Source of the DNA: Porphyromonadaceae bacterium
GTDB lineage: Bacteria; Bacteroidota; Bacteroidia; Bacteroidales; Dysgonomonadaceae
DNA: 29,203 nucleotides
Assembly: GCA_022840285.1 (NCBI GenBank)
Contig: JALHIE010000037.1
Span: forward strand, 1-29,203
Direction of reading: 5' to 3'
In this document: positions 1 to 8,606 of the stretch, piece after piece
Layout: each line of letters begins with the position of its first letter
Position numbering within the stretch: position 1 is the first letter of the stretch
Translations under genes and position numbers: made by a program
The notes under the pieces: model-generated
Databases searched by the model: none
Told to the model about the DNA's origin: nothing
The model's input: the letters and a program-made list of their open reading frames with translations, nothing else

Positions 1-98
1 GGCCCTCCTACCAGGAATCCGGGTAGCGGTCCGGGGATATCATCGGTATGGGCCAGGCGATGGTGGGGATTTTGAGGGCTTTTGGTGCCCATTCCCGT
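1..98 (-). pseudogene. C-terminal catalytic fragment of a GH9 endoglucanase (partial, at window edge)
   Basis: Read on the minus strand from about 98 down to 1, in a frame offset from the HTCS gene, the translation begins TGMGTKSPQNPHHR and ends PGPLPGFLVGGP. This matches the GH9 cellulase signature: the PHHR catalytic-site histidine/arginine block, an Asp-rich link, and a P-x-P-G-x-L-V-G-G-P block. The frame is open to the window edge. Nothing before TGMG belongs to GH9; upstream is the HTCS sensor in another frame. GH9 enzymes cleave beta-1,4-glucan backbones and would fit a PUL. The family assignment is firm from motifs. Whether the join is biological or an assembly artefact cannot be decided from this window. 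Confidence 0.8.
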
Positions 99-1317
99 CT
101 GTTCCAATCCAGAACGTACTTTTTTCCCCTTTTGTGATAGTGAAAACCGAGTTGCTTGTCAGTCCATGCTCTGTTCTGTAATTTGTATGTAATACCAGTC
201 TTCCGCTTTTCTCATCCCGCCTGAAATTATATATGCCACTTCCTTTTGTACCCACCAACAGGTTACCTTCCGAGTCTTCACAGAAAGTTCTTACGGCACT
301 GTTCCCGAAGTCAGGAACGTTCTGTGAGGAATATGTAATAAATCTTTCCTGCGACGGGACGATCTTGAAAATACCCTGCATATCGGTTCCTACCCACAGG
401 ATGTTTTGTGTACCGCAATGAACCGACAGAACGGAGCAGTTTCCTATCATCTCCAAAGAGGTGCCGCTTCTGAGATCATAAGAATACAGTCCTTTGTCAG
501 TACCAAGGTAAAGGACAGAATCCCTGCAACAAAGATCCCTGACTGTTCCCTTTTCAGGGACAATAAAAGCCGTTTCATTCAAGGTTGCTGAGGTATTGTC
601 ATACAAATACATCGTACCATCTGTTGCTTGCATAAACAGGCCGTAGTGATCCACATAAAAAACAGATTCTACCTCAGAAATCAGGGGAAACCTGCTGATC
701 TCACTTGCTCTGGGGATGTTAGCTCCACCATTAAAGAAGAGTTTATGGAGTTCCTTTTCTTTTGTCAGTATCCATAGGTTGTTGTGGTCATCAAAGACCA
801 TGCTTCTGATATTCATGTCCCCGGCAATTTGCAGGCGGTGGAATTGCTTTTCTTCCGGATCGTAGCTACACAAACCTTGCTGATAGACCCAGGCAAAGAG
901 CCGGCCCGACCGGTCGAAGGCAATATGATAGGAATGCTCGTTGGTGATCCCTGCTTGCAGAGTATCTACAAAAAACCTTCTGAAAGCCCTGTCTTTTAAT
1001 GAGAAGCGGTTAATCCCGACATCTGTGGCGATCCACAGTATATCTTCACTTACCTGGATGATGTCCCGGATAATGTTGTTACTGATGCTTTGCGGATTCC
1101 CGGGTACTGGTTTGTAAACCCTAAAACCACTGCCGTTGTACATATTCAACCCATCCCAGGTTCCAAACCACATGATCTGTCTGGAGTCCTGAAAAACGAT
1201 GTTTATAGAACTGTTGGACAATCCGTCGTTATTGGTCAGTCGCTGAATATCGTAATTCTGCGCAAAGAGCTGAACACACACGAGAACTAAACCAAAGCAC
1301 AACAGCCTTTTTTTCAT
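40..1317 (-). CDS. Hybrid two-component system sensor (HTCS), N-terminal propeller part only, truncated
   Basis: A 425-aa product with a signal peptide (MKKRLLCFGLVLVCVQLFAQ) followed by two-component-regulator propeller repeats, each with a W-x-G/A-T-D core: MWFGTWDGLNMYNG, LWIATDVGINRF, LYLGTDKGLYSYD, LWVGTDMQGIFKI, LLVGTKGSGIYNF, FWIGTDGNG. This is the periplasmic glycan-sensing half of Bacteroides HTCS regulators, which normally continue through Y_Y_Y, histidine kinase, receiver and AraC domains to about 1,300 aa or more. Here the frame loses HTCS character at 88-98 and ends at 40 with about 15 unrelated residues read out of frame from GH9 sequence. The gene diverges from the GH130-SusC-SusD operon, the usual place for the regulator of a PUL. 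As drawn, it has no signalling output. Confidence 0.88.
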   Translation of the reverse strand: MKKRLLCFGLVLVCVQLFAQNYDIQRLTNNDGLSNSSINIVFQDSRQIMWFGTWDGLNMYNGSGFRVYKPVPGNPQSISNNIIRDIIQVSEDILWIATDVGINRFSLKDRAFRRFFVDTLQAGITNEHSYHIAFDRSGRLFAWVYQQGLCSYDPEEKQFHRLQIAGDMNIRSMVFDDHNNLWILTKEKELHKLFFNGGANIPRASEISRFPLISEVESVFYVDHYGLFMQATDGTMYLYDNTSATLNETAFIVPEKGTVRDLCCRDSVLYLGTDKGLYSYDLRSGTSLEMIGNCSVLSVHCGTQNILWVGTDMQGIFKIVPSQERFITYSSQNVPDFGNSAVRTFCEDSEGNLLVGTKGSGIYNFRRDEKSGRLVLHTNYRTEHGLTSNSVFTITKGEKSTFWIGTDGNGHQKPSKSPPSPGPYR

Positions 1318-1346
1318 TTATACCAACAATATTTTGTCTTTAGTCT

Positions 1347-1354
1347 CAAATATA
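1347..1354 (-). promoter_or_regulatory. Predicted -7 box of the HTCS gene
   Basis: The minus strand reads TATATTTG, matching the Bacteroides -7 consensus TAnnTTTG, 29 bases upstream of the HTCS start codon. No clear -33 TTTG stands at the right distance, so only the -7 element is claimed. Confidence 0.45.
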
Positions 1355-1482
1355 CAATACTTTGTCTGTAAACACACGGAAGAAGTATGCTTTTTGCACA
1401 CAAAGAGTATCTTATTCTTGTTTTGTAAGATTAGTAAACCAATTTGAAAAAATTGGATACCCTGTCCTTTCCCGGATAAAGC

Positions 1483-1490
1483 TAATTTTG
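1483..1490 (+). promoter_or_regulatory. Predicted -7 box of the PUL operon
   Basis: TAATTTTG matches TAnnTTTG and lies 16 bases before the GH130 start codon. No good -33 element is visible at the normal spacing, which fits a promoter that needs an activator such as the divergent HTCS. The 189-bp divergent gap (1318-1506) would hold the HTCS binding site; no clear operator repeat was recognised in it. Confidence 0.45.
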
Positions 1491-1506
1491 AAAAAAACAC
1501 TATTCT

Positions 1507-2550
1507 ATGGATATTGCAAAACGTTCAGATAGTAATCCATTATTAAAACCTTCCGACCTGAAACCCGGTATAGAAGGAATGGAAATTACCTGTCTTCTGA
1601 ATCCCGGAGTCTTCAGAATGAACGGCAAAACCTGGCTTATATTGCGTGTTGCCGAAAGACCGGCCCAGGTGTCCGGCAAGATCAGTTTTCCTGTATATAA
1701 CAAACGCGGGGAAATTGAAGTGCTGCATTTTGACAAGGATGATCCTTTGCTGGATGCCTCTGACCCCCGCGTCATTAAATATAAAGGACAGAATTATCTG
1801 ACCACCTTGTCTTATTTTAGACTGGTGTGCAGTGAGGACGATATTAATTTCCGGGAAGACCCTGCATATCCACCTGTTTTTGGAAAAGGGTTTCTGGAAT
1901 CTTTCGGAATTGAAGATTGTCGTGTAGCTACCATGGAAGATGGTTATTACCTCACTTTTACCCAGGTATCACCCGTAGCCGTGGGAGTAGGCCTTATGGT
2001 TACCAAAGATTTTCGTTACTTTGAACACAAGGGAATGATCTTCCCTCCACATAACAAAGACTGCGCAATCTTTGAGCAAAAGATCAACGGCAGGTATTAT
2101 GCTTTTCACAGGCCGAGCAGCCCCGAGCTGGGCGGCAATTATATTTGGCTTGCCGAGTCTCCCGACCGCCTGCATTGGGGGAATCACAAATGCGTTGCCG
2201 TCACCCGCCCGGAAAGTTGGGATTCGGAAAGGGTAGGGGCCGGAGGTGCTCCGGTCAGAACCTCTGAAGGCTGGCTGGAGATCTATCACGGAGCCAACAG
2301 AGAGAATCGTTATTGCCTTGGAGCCTTATTACTTGACCTGAACGATCCTTCCAAAGTGCTGGCCCGCAGCAAAGAGCCTGTCATGGAACCGATTGCCCCT
2401 TATGAACAGACCGGTTTTTTTGGCAACGTTGTTTTTACCAATGGCCATTACCTTACGGGCGATACCCTTAAGGTATTTTACGGTGCCAGTGATGAAGTGA
2501 TATGTAAAGCGACTTTTTCTATAAATGAAATTTATAATTCATTGAAATAA
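1507..2550 (+). CDS. Glycoside hydrolase/phosphorylase family 130 (mannoside-active)
   Basis: This 347-aa protein has no signal peptide, so it is likely cytoplasmic. It carries GH130 features of a five-bladed propeller: LLNPGVFRMNGKTWLILRVAER near residues 30-51, SDPRV (85-89), GIEDCRV with candidate general acid Asp137 (134-140), FHRP (200-203) and IYHGAN (258-263). Family members act on beta-mannosides as inverting phosphorylases or hydrolases; the subfamily is not settled. The usual Glu-Asp-Pro-Arg block reads Glu-Asp-Cys-Arg here. It is first in the PUL operon, one base before the MFS gene, suggesting that imported oligosaccharide is broken down inside the cell. The ATG at 1507 lies 16 bases after a -7 box. 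Confidence 0.88.
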   Translation: MDIAKRSDSNPLLKPSDLKPGIEGMEITCLLNPGVFRMNGKTWLILRVAERPAQVSGKISFPVYNKRGEIEVLHFDKDDPLLDASDPRVIKYKGQNYLTTLSYFRLVCSEDDINFREDPAYPPVFGKGFLESFGIEDCRVATMEDGYYLTFTQVSPVAVGVGLMVTKDFRYFEHKGMIFPPHNKDCAIFEQKINGRYYAFHRPSSPELGGNYIWLAESPDRLHWGNHKCVAVTRPESWDSERVGAGGAPVRTSEGWLEIYHGANRENRYCLGALLLDLNDPSKVLARSKEPVMEPIAPYEQTGFFGNVVFTNGHYLTGDTLKVFYGASDEVICKATFSINEIYNSLK

Positions 2551-2551
2551 A

Positions 2552-3808
2552 GTGGGAAAGAATATATTCAAAGAATTCGCGTTTTTTCGCTCACAGTCTC
2601 TGAACATCAGGACTCTGCTTATAACCAATATGTTGTATGCATTGATCCTGCCCATCATTGAAATTTTTGTAGGGGCTTATATCATGCGAAATACGGGGAT
2701 GCCTGCTTATGTGGCTATTTATCAGCTTTGCATGTATGCCGGGATCGTGTTCTCTTCTCTATTGAACGGTTTCTTGTTGCAAAAGTTCAGTTCCAGTCTC
2801 CTGTACGGTTTTGGGATAGTTCTATCGACAATAGTAATGGCAACCATGATGTTTGTCAACTCCATAGGTATTGTTGAGTTGGGAATAACCGGTCTGATCC
2901 TGGGATTCTCTACAGGTTTTTTCTGGACCAACCGCTATTTTCTGGCATTGAATGCGACTAACGATGCTAACCGCAATTATTTCTTTGGGTTGGAAACTTT
3001 CTTCTTTTCCATGTGGGGTATCCTGGTGCCGTTGATGGTAGGTGCTTTTTTGGGAACTATTGAGGGATCATCACTTTTTGGACGACCTCTTAGTGTAAAT
3101 ATTGGTTATCAGATAGTTACAGTAGTTGCATTTTTAATATCCATTTGTGCATGTATTGTATTGGCCAGGGGAAAATTTAAAAATCCTTCTCAAAAAAAAT
3201 TCCTCTATGTCAGGTTTCATATTCTGTGGCACAAATTATTAGCTCTGGCCGGATTGAAAGGAATGGTGCAAGGTTTTTTAGTCACTACTCCTGCAATATT
3301 AGTTATGCGCCTTGTCGGAGATGAAGGTGCCCTGGGACTGATACAGGGAATTAGCGGAGCATTGACGGCCATACTGGTGTATGTGCTGGGCCGCGTCACC
3401 AAACCCAGGCACAGAATGACTGTCTTTGGTTTTGGTCTTATAATTTTTTTCATAGGGACTATGTTTAATGCAATCATGTTTTCCGCAACAGGTGTGATCA
3501 TATTTATTTTCTTCAAGGTTATGTTTCAGCCCATTCATGATCTGGCCTATTTTCCCACCATGATGAAAACCATTGATGCCGTTAAGAAGATTGAGAAAAG
3601 GAATGAGTATACTTATATTATGAGTCACGAGATCGGTCTGTTTGTTGGACGTGCCTTTGGCATGCTGCTTTTCATTTTATTATCTTACAAGGTGTCCGAG
3701 TTGTTCGCCCTAAAGTATGCTTTGGTTATTGTGGGGACCATACAGCTGATCTCGTTGCCTCTGGCCAAGCATATAATTAAGGAAATAGATACAAAATATA
3801 CTAACTGA
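2552..3808 (+). CDS. MFS transporter, probable inner-membrane oligosaccharide importer
   Basis: This 418-aa protein is hydrophobic, with roughly 12 predicted membrane segments (for example TLLITNMLYALILPIIEIFV, LILGFSTGFFW and GLIIFFIGTMFNAIMF), as in the major facilitator superfamily. It appears to start with GTG at 2552, one base after the GH130 stop, so the two genes are probably translationally coupled. No ATG nearby gives a better start. In Bacteroidetes PULs such MFS proteins carry periplasmic oligosaccharides across the inner membrane to a cytoplasmic enzyme, here presumably GH130. The substrate is inferred from context only. Confidence 0.85.
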   Translation: MGKNIFKEFAFFRSQSLNIRTLLITNMLYALILPIIEIFVGAYIMRNTGMPAYVAIYQLCMYAGIVFSSLLNGFLLQKFSSSLLYGFGIVLSTIVMATMMFVNSIGIVELGITGLILGFSTGFFWTNRYFLALNATNDANRNYFFGLETFFFSMWGILVPLMVGAFLGTIEGSSLFGRPLSVNIGYQIVTVVAFLISICACIVLARGKFKNPSQKKFLYVRFHILWHKLLALAGLKGMVQGFLVTTPAILVMRLVGDEGALGLIQGISGALTAILVYVLGRVTKPRHRMTVFGFGLIIFFIGTMFNAIMFSATGVIIFIFFKVMFQPIHDLAYFPTMMKTIDAVKKIEKRNEYTYIMSHEIGLFVGRAFGMLLFILLSYKVSELFALKYALVIVGTIQLISLPLAKHIIKEIDTKYTN

Positions 3809-3810
3809 TC

Positions 3811-5508
3811 ATGAATAAAAATTTTGTATTCACAGCATTGTTTTTCCTTTTGCTCCCGTTCTACAGTTGTTCTGACAGATACGGCAGCGAAGTAAAACAA
3901 ATTAATGTTGAACGTATTGAGCTCATGCCCAATATGCCACAACCGTACAAGATCATTGACTGGAAACAAAAAGCCGGGGATTTTGATGACTATGTCTTTG
4001 ATTTCAATGCCGGCCTTCCGGCAGGCACTATGATCTGGCTGGATGACAATCAACGCAATATCCCTCAATTCACATTTGGATTGTATACTGCAGTAAACGA
4101 TGCCCGCCAGGGTCCTGACAAGAACAACGGAGAATTCCATGAGAGCATTAATTCTCTGGCAGCCATTTTGGGGGCCGGATTGATGGGCATAGATAAGACC
4201 AATCAGGAAGGGTATAATTATGTAAAGATGGTCCAGAATTATTTCAATTCTGATAACGGCTGGAATATCATGATGAATAACACCAACCCCCATGTGGCCT
4301 TATTGGGAGGAGGTTACGGTCGTGACTGGTGGTACGATCTTTTGCCCAACATCCTTTATTATAATGTATGCGATATTTTTCCGTCAGTGGAGAATGCAGA
4401 CAACATACAACAGATCATTGCAGAACAGTTATGTAAAGCCGATTCTGTGCTAAATGGGAAATACGACTACTCTTATTTTGATTATGCCCGTATGCAGGGC
4501 ATGGTCAACAATATTCCGCTCCAGCAGGATGCTGCCGGCGGTCACGGGTACGTGCTGTACTCGGCTTATATGAAATACGGTGATCCCCGTTACCTAAAAC
4601 ATGCCAAAAGTGCCATTCAGGTACTTAATGACCAAGAAGAGAGCCGTTTTTATGAAATCCTTTTGCCTATTGGCATCTATACGGCTGCCCGTCTGAATGC
4701 CGAAGAAGGGACAAACTACGATGTTGCCACAATGCTGGATTGTGTATTTGAAGGAAACCGGGATTCCCTTGGCCGGAATGGGTGGGGAGTGATCGTAGGT
4801 AAATGGGGTCAGTACGATGTGAGCGGCCTGCAGGGAAGCATTATTGACGGAGGCGGTTATGCTTTTTTCATGAACAGTATCCTGATGGCCATGCCATTAG
4901 TGCCCATGGTCAAATACCAGCCGTCCTTTGCCCGGGCCATAGGCAAGTGGATGCTGAACAATGTGAATGCCTGCCGTCTGTTCTATCCTGACCAGATTGC
5001 AGATGAAAACCAATGGTTACCGGAAATGAAAGACTTTACACGATCTGTCATTGCTTACGAAGGACTCAGGTACGAGGACTGTTACGACAGCCCCAGGTTG
5101 AAAGGTGTTCATCCTGTAGCCTTGGGAGACGGCCCCAAATGGCATCCCGACAACCCCATAGAATCCATGTTCAGCCTATACAGTACAGCACCTGTTGGCA
5201 TCCTGGGAGCCATCACAGACACAACGGATGTACCCGGTATTTTGAAACATGATTGCAATGTGACTGATTTCTATTCCTATCCGTCACATCCTGTTTTTTT
5301 ACTCTTTAATCCGTATGAACAAAACCGGAGAGTTACCTATCATATATCCGGGAAGAAGGCAGATCTGTATGATATCCTTTCTGCCAGTTACCTGGCCACA
5401 GATGTAGAGGATCAGGCCTTAATAACCATCCCGGCAGACCAGGCATGCCTGGTCGTGGAATTGCCGACCGGGAGCAGGATCAATAAAAACGCCATTTATA
5501 AAAAATAG
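3811..5508 (+). CDS. 565-aa PUL lipoprotein of unrecognised family, possible helical-toroid glycan-active enzyme
   Basis: A lipoprotein signal ends in LLLPFYSC with Cys20 as the lipidation site. The mature part is rich in Trp, Tyr, Asn and Gly and in amphipathic helices, with GGGYGRDWWYDLLPNI (about 166-181), DAAGGHGYVLYSAYMKYGDP and a Gly-rich DGGGYAFFMNS. About 80 C-terminal residues look like a beta-sandwich (PVFLLFNPYEQNRRVTYHI). That layout recalls (alpha/alpha)6-toroid glycosidases and lyases with a C-terminal beta domain, but no CAZy family was recognised and no catalytic pair is assigned. It sits between the transporter and SusC with 2-base gaps, so it is a core operon member. The location is likely periplasmic or surface. 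Confidence 0.75.
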   Translation: MNKNFVFTALFFLLLPFYSCSDRYGSEVKQINVERIELMPNMPQPYKIIDWKQKAGDFDDYVFDFNAGLPAGTMIWLDDNQRNIPQFTFGLYTAVNDARQGPDKNNGEFHESINSLAAILGAGLMGIDKTNQEGYNYVKMVQNYFNSDNGWNIMMNNTNPHVALLGGGYGRDWWYDLLPNILYYNVCDIFPSVENADNIQQIIAEQLCKADSVLNGKYDYSYFDYARMQGMVNNIPLQQDAAGGHGYVLYSAYMKYGDPRYLKHAKSAIQVLNDQEESRFYEILLPIGIYTAARLNAEEGTNYDVATMLDCVFEGNRDSLGRNGWGVIVGKWGQYDVSGLQGSIIDGGGYAFFMNSILMAMPLVPMVKYQPSFARAIGKWMLNNVNACRLFYPDQIADENQWLPEMKDFTRSVIAYEGLRYEDCYDSPRLKGVHPVALGDGPKWHPDNPIESMFSLYSTAPVGILGAITDTTDVPGILKHDCNVTDFYSYPSHPVFLLFNPYEQNRRVTYHISGKKADLYDILSASYLATDVEDQALITIPADQACLVVELPTGSRINKNAIYKK

Positions 5509-5510
5509 AT

Positions 5511-8500
5511 ATGATGAAAAAAGCACTGTTGATCATTTTATTTGGTTGCATTGCCAATTTGCTGCCGGCACAAACGCCTTTGGAAATCAGCGGAACAGTC
5601 AAAGAGGCCGGTACGGGAGAGCCTCTTATAGGGGTCACTGTGTTGGTAGTTGGTACAGACAGCGGAACGACAACAGATATTGACGGAAAATTCAGTCTGA
5701 CCGTACCGCAGAACACTACCCTGAGAATTTCATACATCGGTTTTACTGCCAAAGAGATCCTGGTAACAGAACAGACAACACTGGATGTTTATCTGGAACA
5801 GGAATCCATGGTTATGGATGAACTGGTAGTGGTGGGTTACAGCGTACAGAAAAAGCGCGATGTCCTTGGAGCCATAAGTAAAGTGGAAGACAAGGACCTT
5901 ACAAAAACACCGGTAGCCTCGGCTCAACAGGCATTGCAGGGTCGTGTGGCCGGAGTGAATGTGGCAACACAGACAGGTGCTCCCGGATCGCCCATTGCCG
6001 TCAGGATCCGTGGTGTAGGCTCCATTAACGCCAGCAACGAGCCTCTTTATATCGTGGACGGGATTCCCCAGGAAGGTGCTCTGAACAATATTTCCCCCAA
6101 CGAAATTGAGAATATAACCGTGCTAAAAGATGCTTCTTCGGCAGCCATTTACGGTTCGCGTGCTTCCAACGGAGTAATTCTTATAACGACAAAAAGCGGA
6201 AGAACCGGAGAAGCCAGAATCAGTTACAATGCCCAGTTGGGGTACCAGTTTCACGGCAGACTAACACCCATGGCCAATACGGAGCAATATATTGAATTAT
6301 ACAACCAGGCTGCAACTGCGGATAATGCCGCTTCTATTGTGAAAAGGCAATTGATCCAGGGAGATTGGGTACAGGATTTTCCCGATGTGAATCACCTGGA
6401 AGAAATTTTCAGGATTGCTCCCATCCATTCACACGAACTTTCATTCAGCGGTGGAAACGAAAGAACGCAATACCTGATCTCCGGTACACTTTTCAAACAG
6501 GACGGGATCATCAAAGGGACGGATTATAACAGGTATTCTATGCGTTCCAACGTTTCTTCCGATGTGAAAGACTGGCTGAAAGTTAGTCTGAACGTAAGCG
6601 GCGGTTTTTCAAATAACCGTTTGGTTTCCAGCTCGGGAGACGGATATGCCGGTGAAGGAGGCAGTGTGGTACGGTATGCCCTTTTCAGGAATCCGGCCAT
6701 ACCCGTTTACGATGAAAACGAGAAGTTTGTGGATCTGCCTTCTGAATATTACGGCAATTCGGTATACAATTCGTTTTTTGGTGACGGTTACAGTCCAGAA
6801 GGATTGTGTGTCAACACTGACAGAACAAGAAAGATCAAATCCCTGCTTGTTTCAGGAAGTGTACTTCTTACACTGCCGGCCAATTTCTTTGTTAAAGCCA
6901 CGGCCGGTAACGACTACAACGATACCGAAATGAGGGGATTTAACAAGACGTGGGGGACAGCCAACAGGATCAACAGCACCAACAGCCTGGATGTTTCCAC
7001 GGTAAAACAGAACACCTGGACTGTAAACACTACATTGAATCACAGCATTACAATAAGAGACAGTCATAATATTACCTCGTTGCTGGGAGGTGAAGCCATC
7101 AGAAACACAGGATCTGGTTTGTACGCCACTGAAAGCGAATTTACCAACGCAGATCCGAATTTCGTTTACCTGGGTCTGGGAACTACTAAAAAGAACAATA
7201 ACCAAACCGAATGGTCTTCCAGTCTCTTGTCATTTTTTGCCAATGTCAATTACAATTACAAGCAGAAGTATTACCTGTCAGGGATCGTTCGTCGGGACGG
7301 TTCTTCCCGGTTTAGCCAGGGGAACCGTTGGGGAACATTCTATTCTGTATCCGGGGGATGGAACATGGAAGAAGAAGAGTTCATGAAACAGGCAGATAAC
7401 ATTGACAAACTGAAAATCCGTGTGGGTTACGGCGCCATAGGGAACCAGAATATTCCCCTGTATTCCTATCTGGACCGGTTTACTCCCAATTATTACTATG
7501 TTTATGGAGGGAACAGTTACGACGGATTTGCCCAGTCTCTTCTTGGTAATGAAGACCTTAAGTGGGAGACCAGCAGTCAGTTCAATGCGGGGTTAGATAT
7601 GGAATTCTTTGGCAACACCTTTGGGATAACCCTGGATTATTATTATAAAACGACCAAAGACATGTTGTTGCCGGCATCATTGCCGCCTTCTTCGGGTCTG
7701 GCAGGTCCTCCGTACCTCAACAGTACCGGAAACGTATTGAATACCGGGGTGGACCTGGAAATATTCTACCGCAGGCAATTCAATGACGGTGGGTTCAATA
7801 TTTCGTTAAATGCCGGTTATTTATACAACCAGGTGAGAGATCTGGAATTTCCTTATTACGGCGGAAGGGTAGATACAGGTGTTTATGCTACAAAAACCGA
7901 ATCGGGTTACCCCATAGGTTCCTTCTTCCTGTACGAAATGGCAGGGATCTTCCAGAACGAGATGGAAGTCTTGACCTCGGCTTACCAGGGAAAGAATATC
8001 AAGCCGGGTGACGTAAAATACGTTGATCAGGATGGCAACAACATCATAGATGCCAACGACCGGGTTTATGCAGGGAGTTCTATTCCTATGGTAACAACAG
8101 GTTTGAATATATCCGGAGACTATAAAGGATTTGACATTTCATTATTTTTCCAGGGAGCATTCGGACAAAAGATCTTCTCGCAGGTAAATTATGATATAGA
8201 AGGATTCTACCGCGGATTCAATGTTACCCAAAGGTATTACAATGAACACTGGACCGGTGAAGGTACATCCAATACCCAGCCGCGCGCTTCCTGGGTAGCA
8301 AAGGCCAATAACGTAAGGGCTTCCACAAGATTCCTGGAAGACGGATCCTATTTCAGGCTCAAGAACATTCAACTGGGTTATACCATTCCGAATACCAAGA
8401 AATGGCATATTGACAACATACGTTTATACCTGTCGGGAACAAACCTCTTCACGATTACCAATTATTCAGGGCTTGATCCTGAAATGACTGTAAGTACGAA

Positions 8501-8594
8501 CTCTGCGGCTGAAGGTGATATTGCCAACGGCATTGACTGGGGAACGTATCCTGTTGCCAGGAGCGTTACCATTGGGTTAAATTTAACTTTTTAA
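5511..8594 (+). CDS. SusC-like TonB-dependent outer-membrane glycan transporter
   Basis: This 1027-aa protein has a signal peptide (about 1-21), then a CarboxypepD_reg-like domain (ISGTVKEAGTGEPLIGVTVL to ISYIGFTAKEI, about 26-85). The TonB plug follows (VVVGYSVQKKRDVLGAISKV, QQALQGRVAGVNV, IRIRG-type VRIRGVGSINASNEPLYIVD), then a long beta-barrel ending VARSVTIGLNLTF with the expected C-terminal aromatic. Length and order are normal for SusC. It imports oligosaccharides with the SusD partner encoded 12 bases downstream, driven by TonB. It starts at ATG 5511, two bases after the previous gene. An ATG codon follows immediately, so the start could be one codon later. Confidence 0.96.
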   Translation: MMKKALLIILFGCIANLLPAQTPLEISGTVKEAGTGEPLIGVTVLVVGTDSGTTTDIDGKFSLTVPQNTTLRISYIGFTAKEILVTEQTTLDVYLEQESMVMDELVVVGYSVQKKRDVLGAISKVEDKDLTKTPVASAQQALQGRVAGVNVATQTGAPGSPIAVRIRGVGSINASNEPLYIVDGIPQEGALNNISPNEIENITVLKDASSAAIYGSRASNGVILITTKSGRTGEARISYNAQLGYQFHGRLTPMANTEQYIELYNQAATADNAASIVKRQLIQGDWVQDFPDVNHLEEIFRIAPIHSHELSFSGGNERTQYLISGTLFKQDGIIKGTDYNRYSMRSNVSSDVKDWLKVSLNVSGGFSNNRLVSSSGDGYAGEGGSVVRYALFRNPAIPVYDENEKFVDLPSEYYGNSVYNSFFGDGYSPEGLCVNTDRTRKIKSLLVSGSVLLTLPANFFVKATAGNDYNDTEMRGFNKTWGTANRINSTNSLDVSTVKQNTWTVNTTLNHSITIRDSHNITSLLGGEAIRNTGSGLYATESEFTNADPNFVYLGLGTTKKNNNQTEWSSSLLSFFANVNYNYKQKYYLSGIVRRDGSSRFSQGNRWGTFYSVSGGWNMEEEEFMKQADNIDKLKIRVGYGAIGNQNIPLYSYLDRFTPNYYYVYGGNSYDGFAQSLLGNEDLKWETSSQFNAGLDMEFFGNTFGITLDYYYKTTKDMLLPASLPPSSGLAGPPYLNSTGNVLNTGVDLEIFYRRQFNDGGFNISLNAGYLYNQVRDLEFPYYGGRVDTGVYATKTESGYPIGSFFLYEMAGIFQNEMEVLTSAYQGKNIKPGDVKYVDQDGNNIIDANDRVYAGSSIPMVTTGLNISGDYKGFDISLFFQGAFGQKIFSQVNYDIEGFYRGFNVTQRYYNEHWTGEGTSNTQPRASWVAKANNVRASTRFLEDGSYFRLKNIQLGYTIPNTKKWHIDNIRLYLSGTNLFTITNYSGLDPEMTVSTNSAAEGDIANGIDWGTYPVARSVTIGLNLTF

Positions 8595-8606
8595 GACGAT
8601 TGCATT

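Noticed and set aside
3685..4293. 202-aa minus-strand frame over the MFS/lipoprotein junction
   Set aside because: Antisense to two strongly supported operon genes; no recognisable product.
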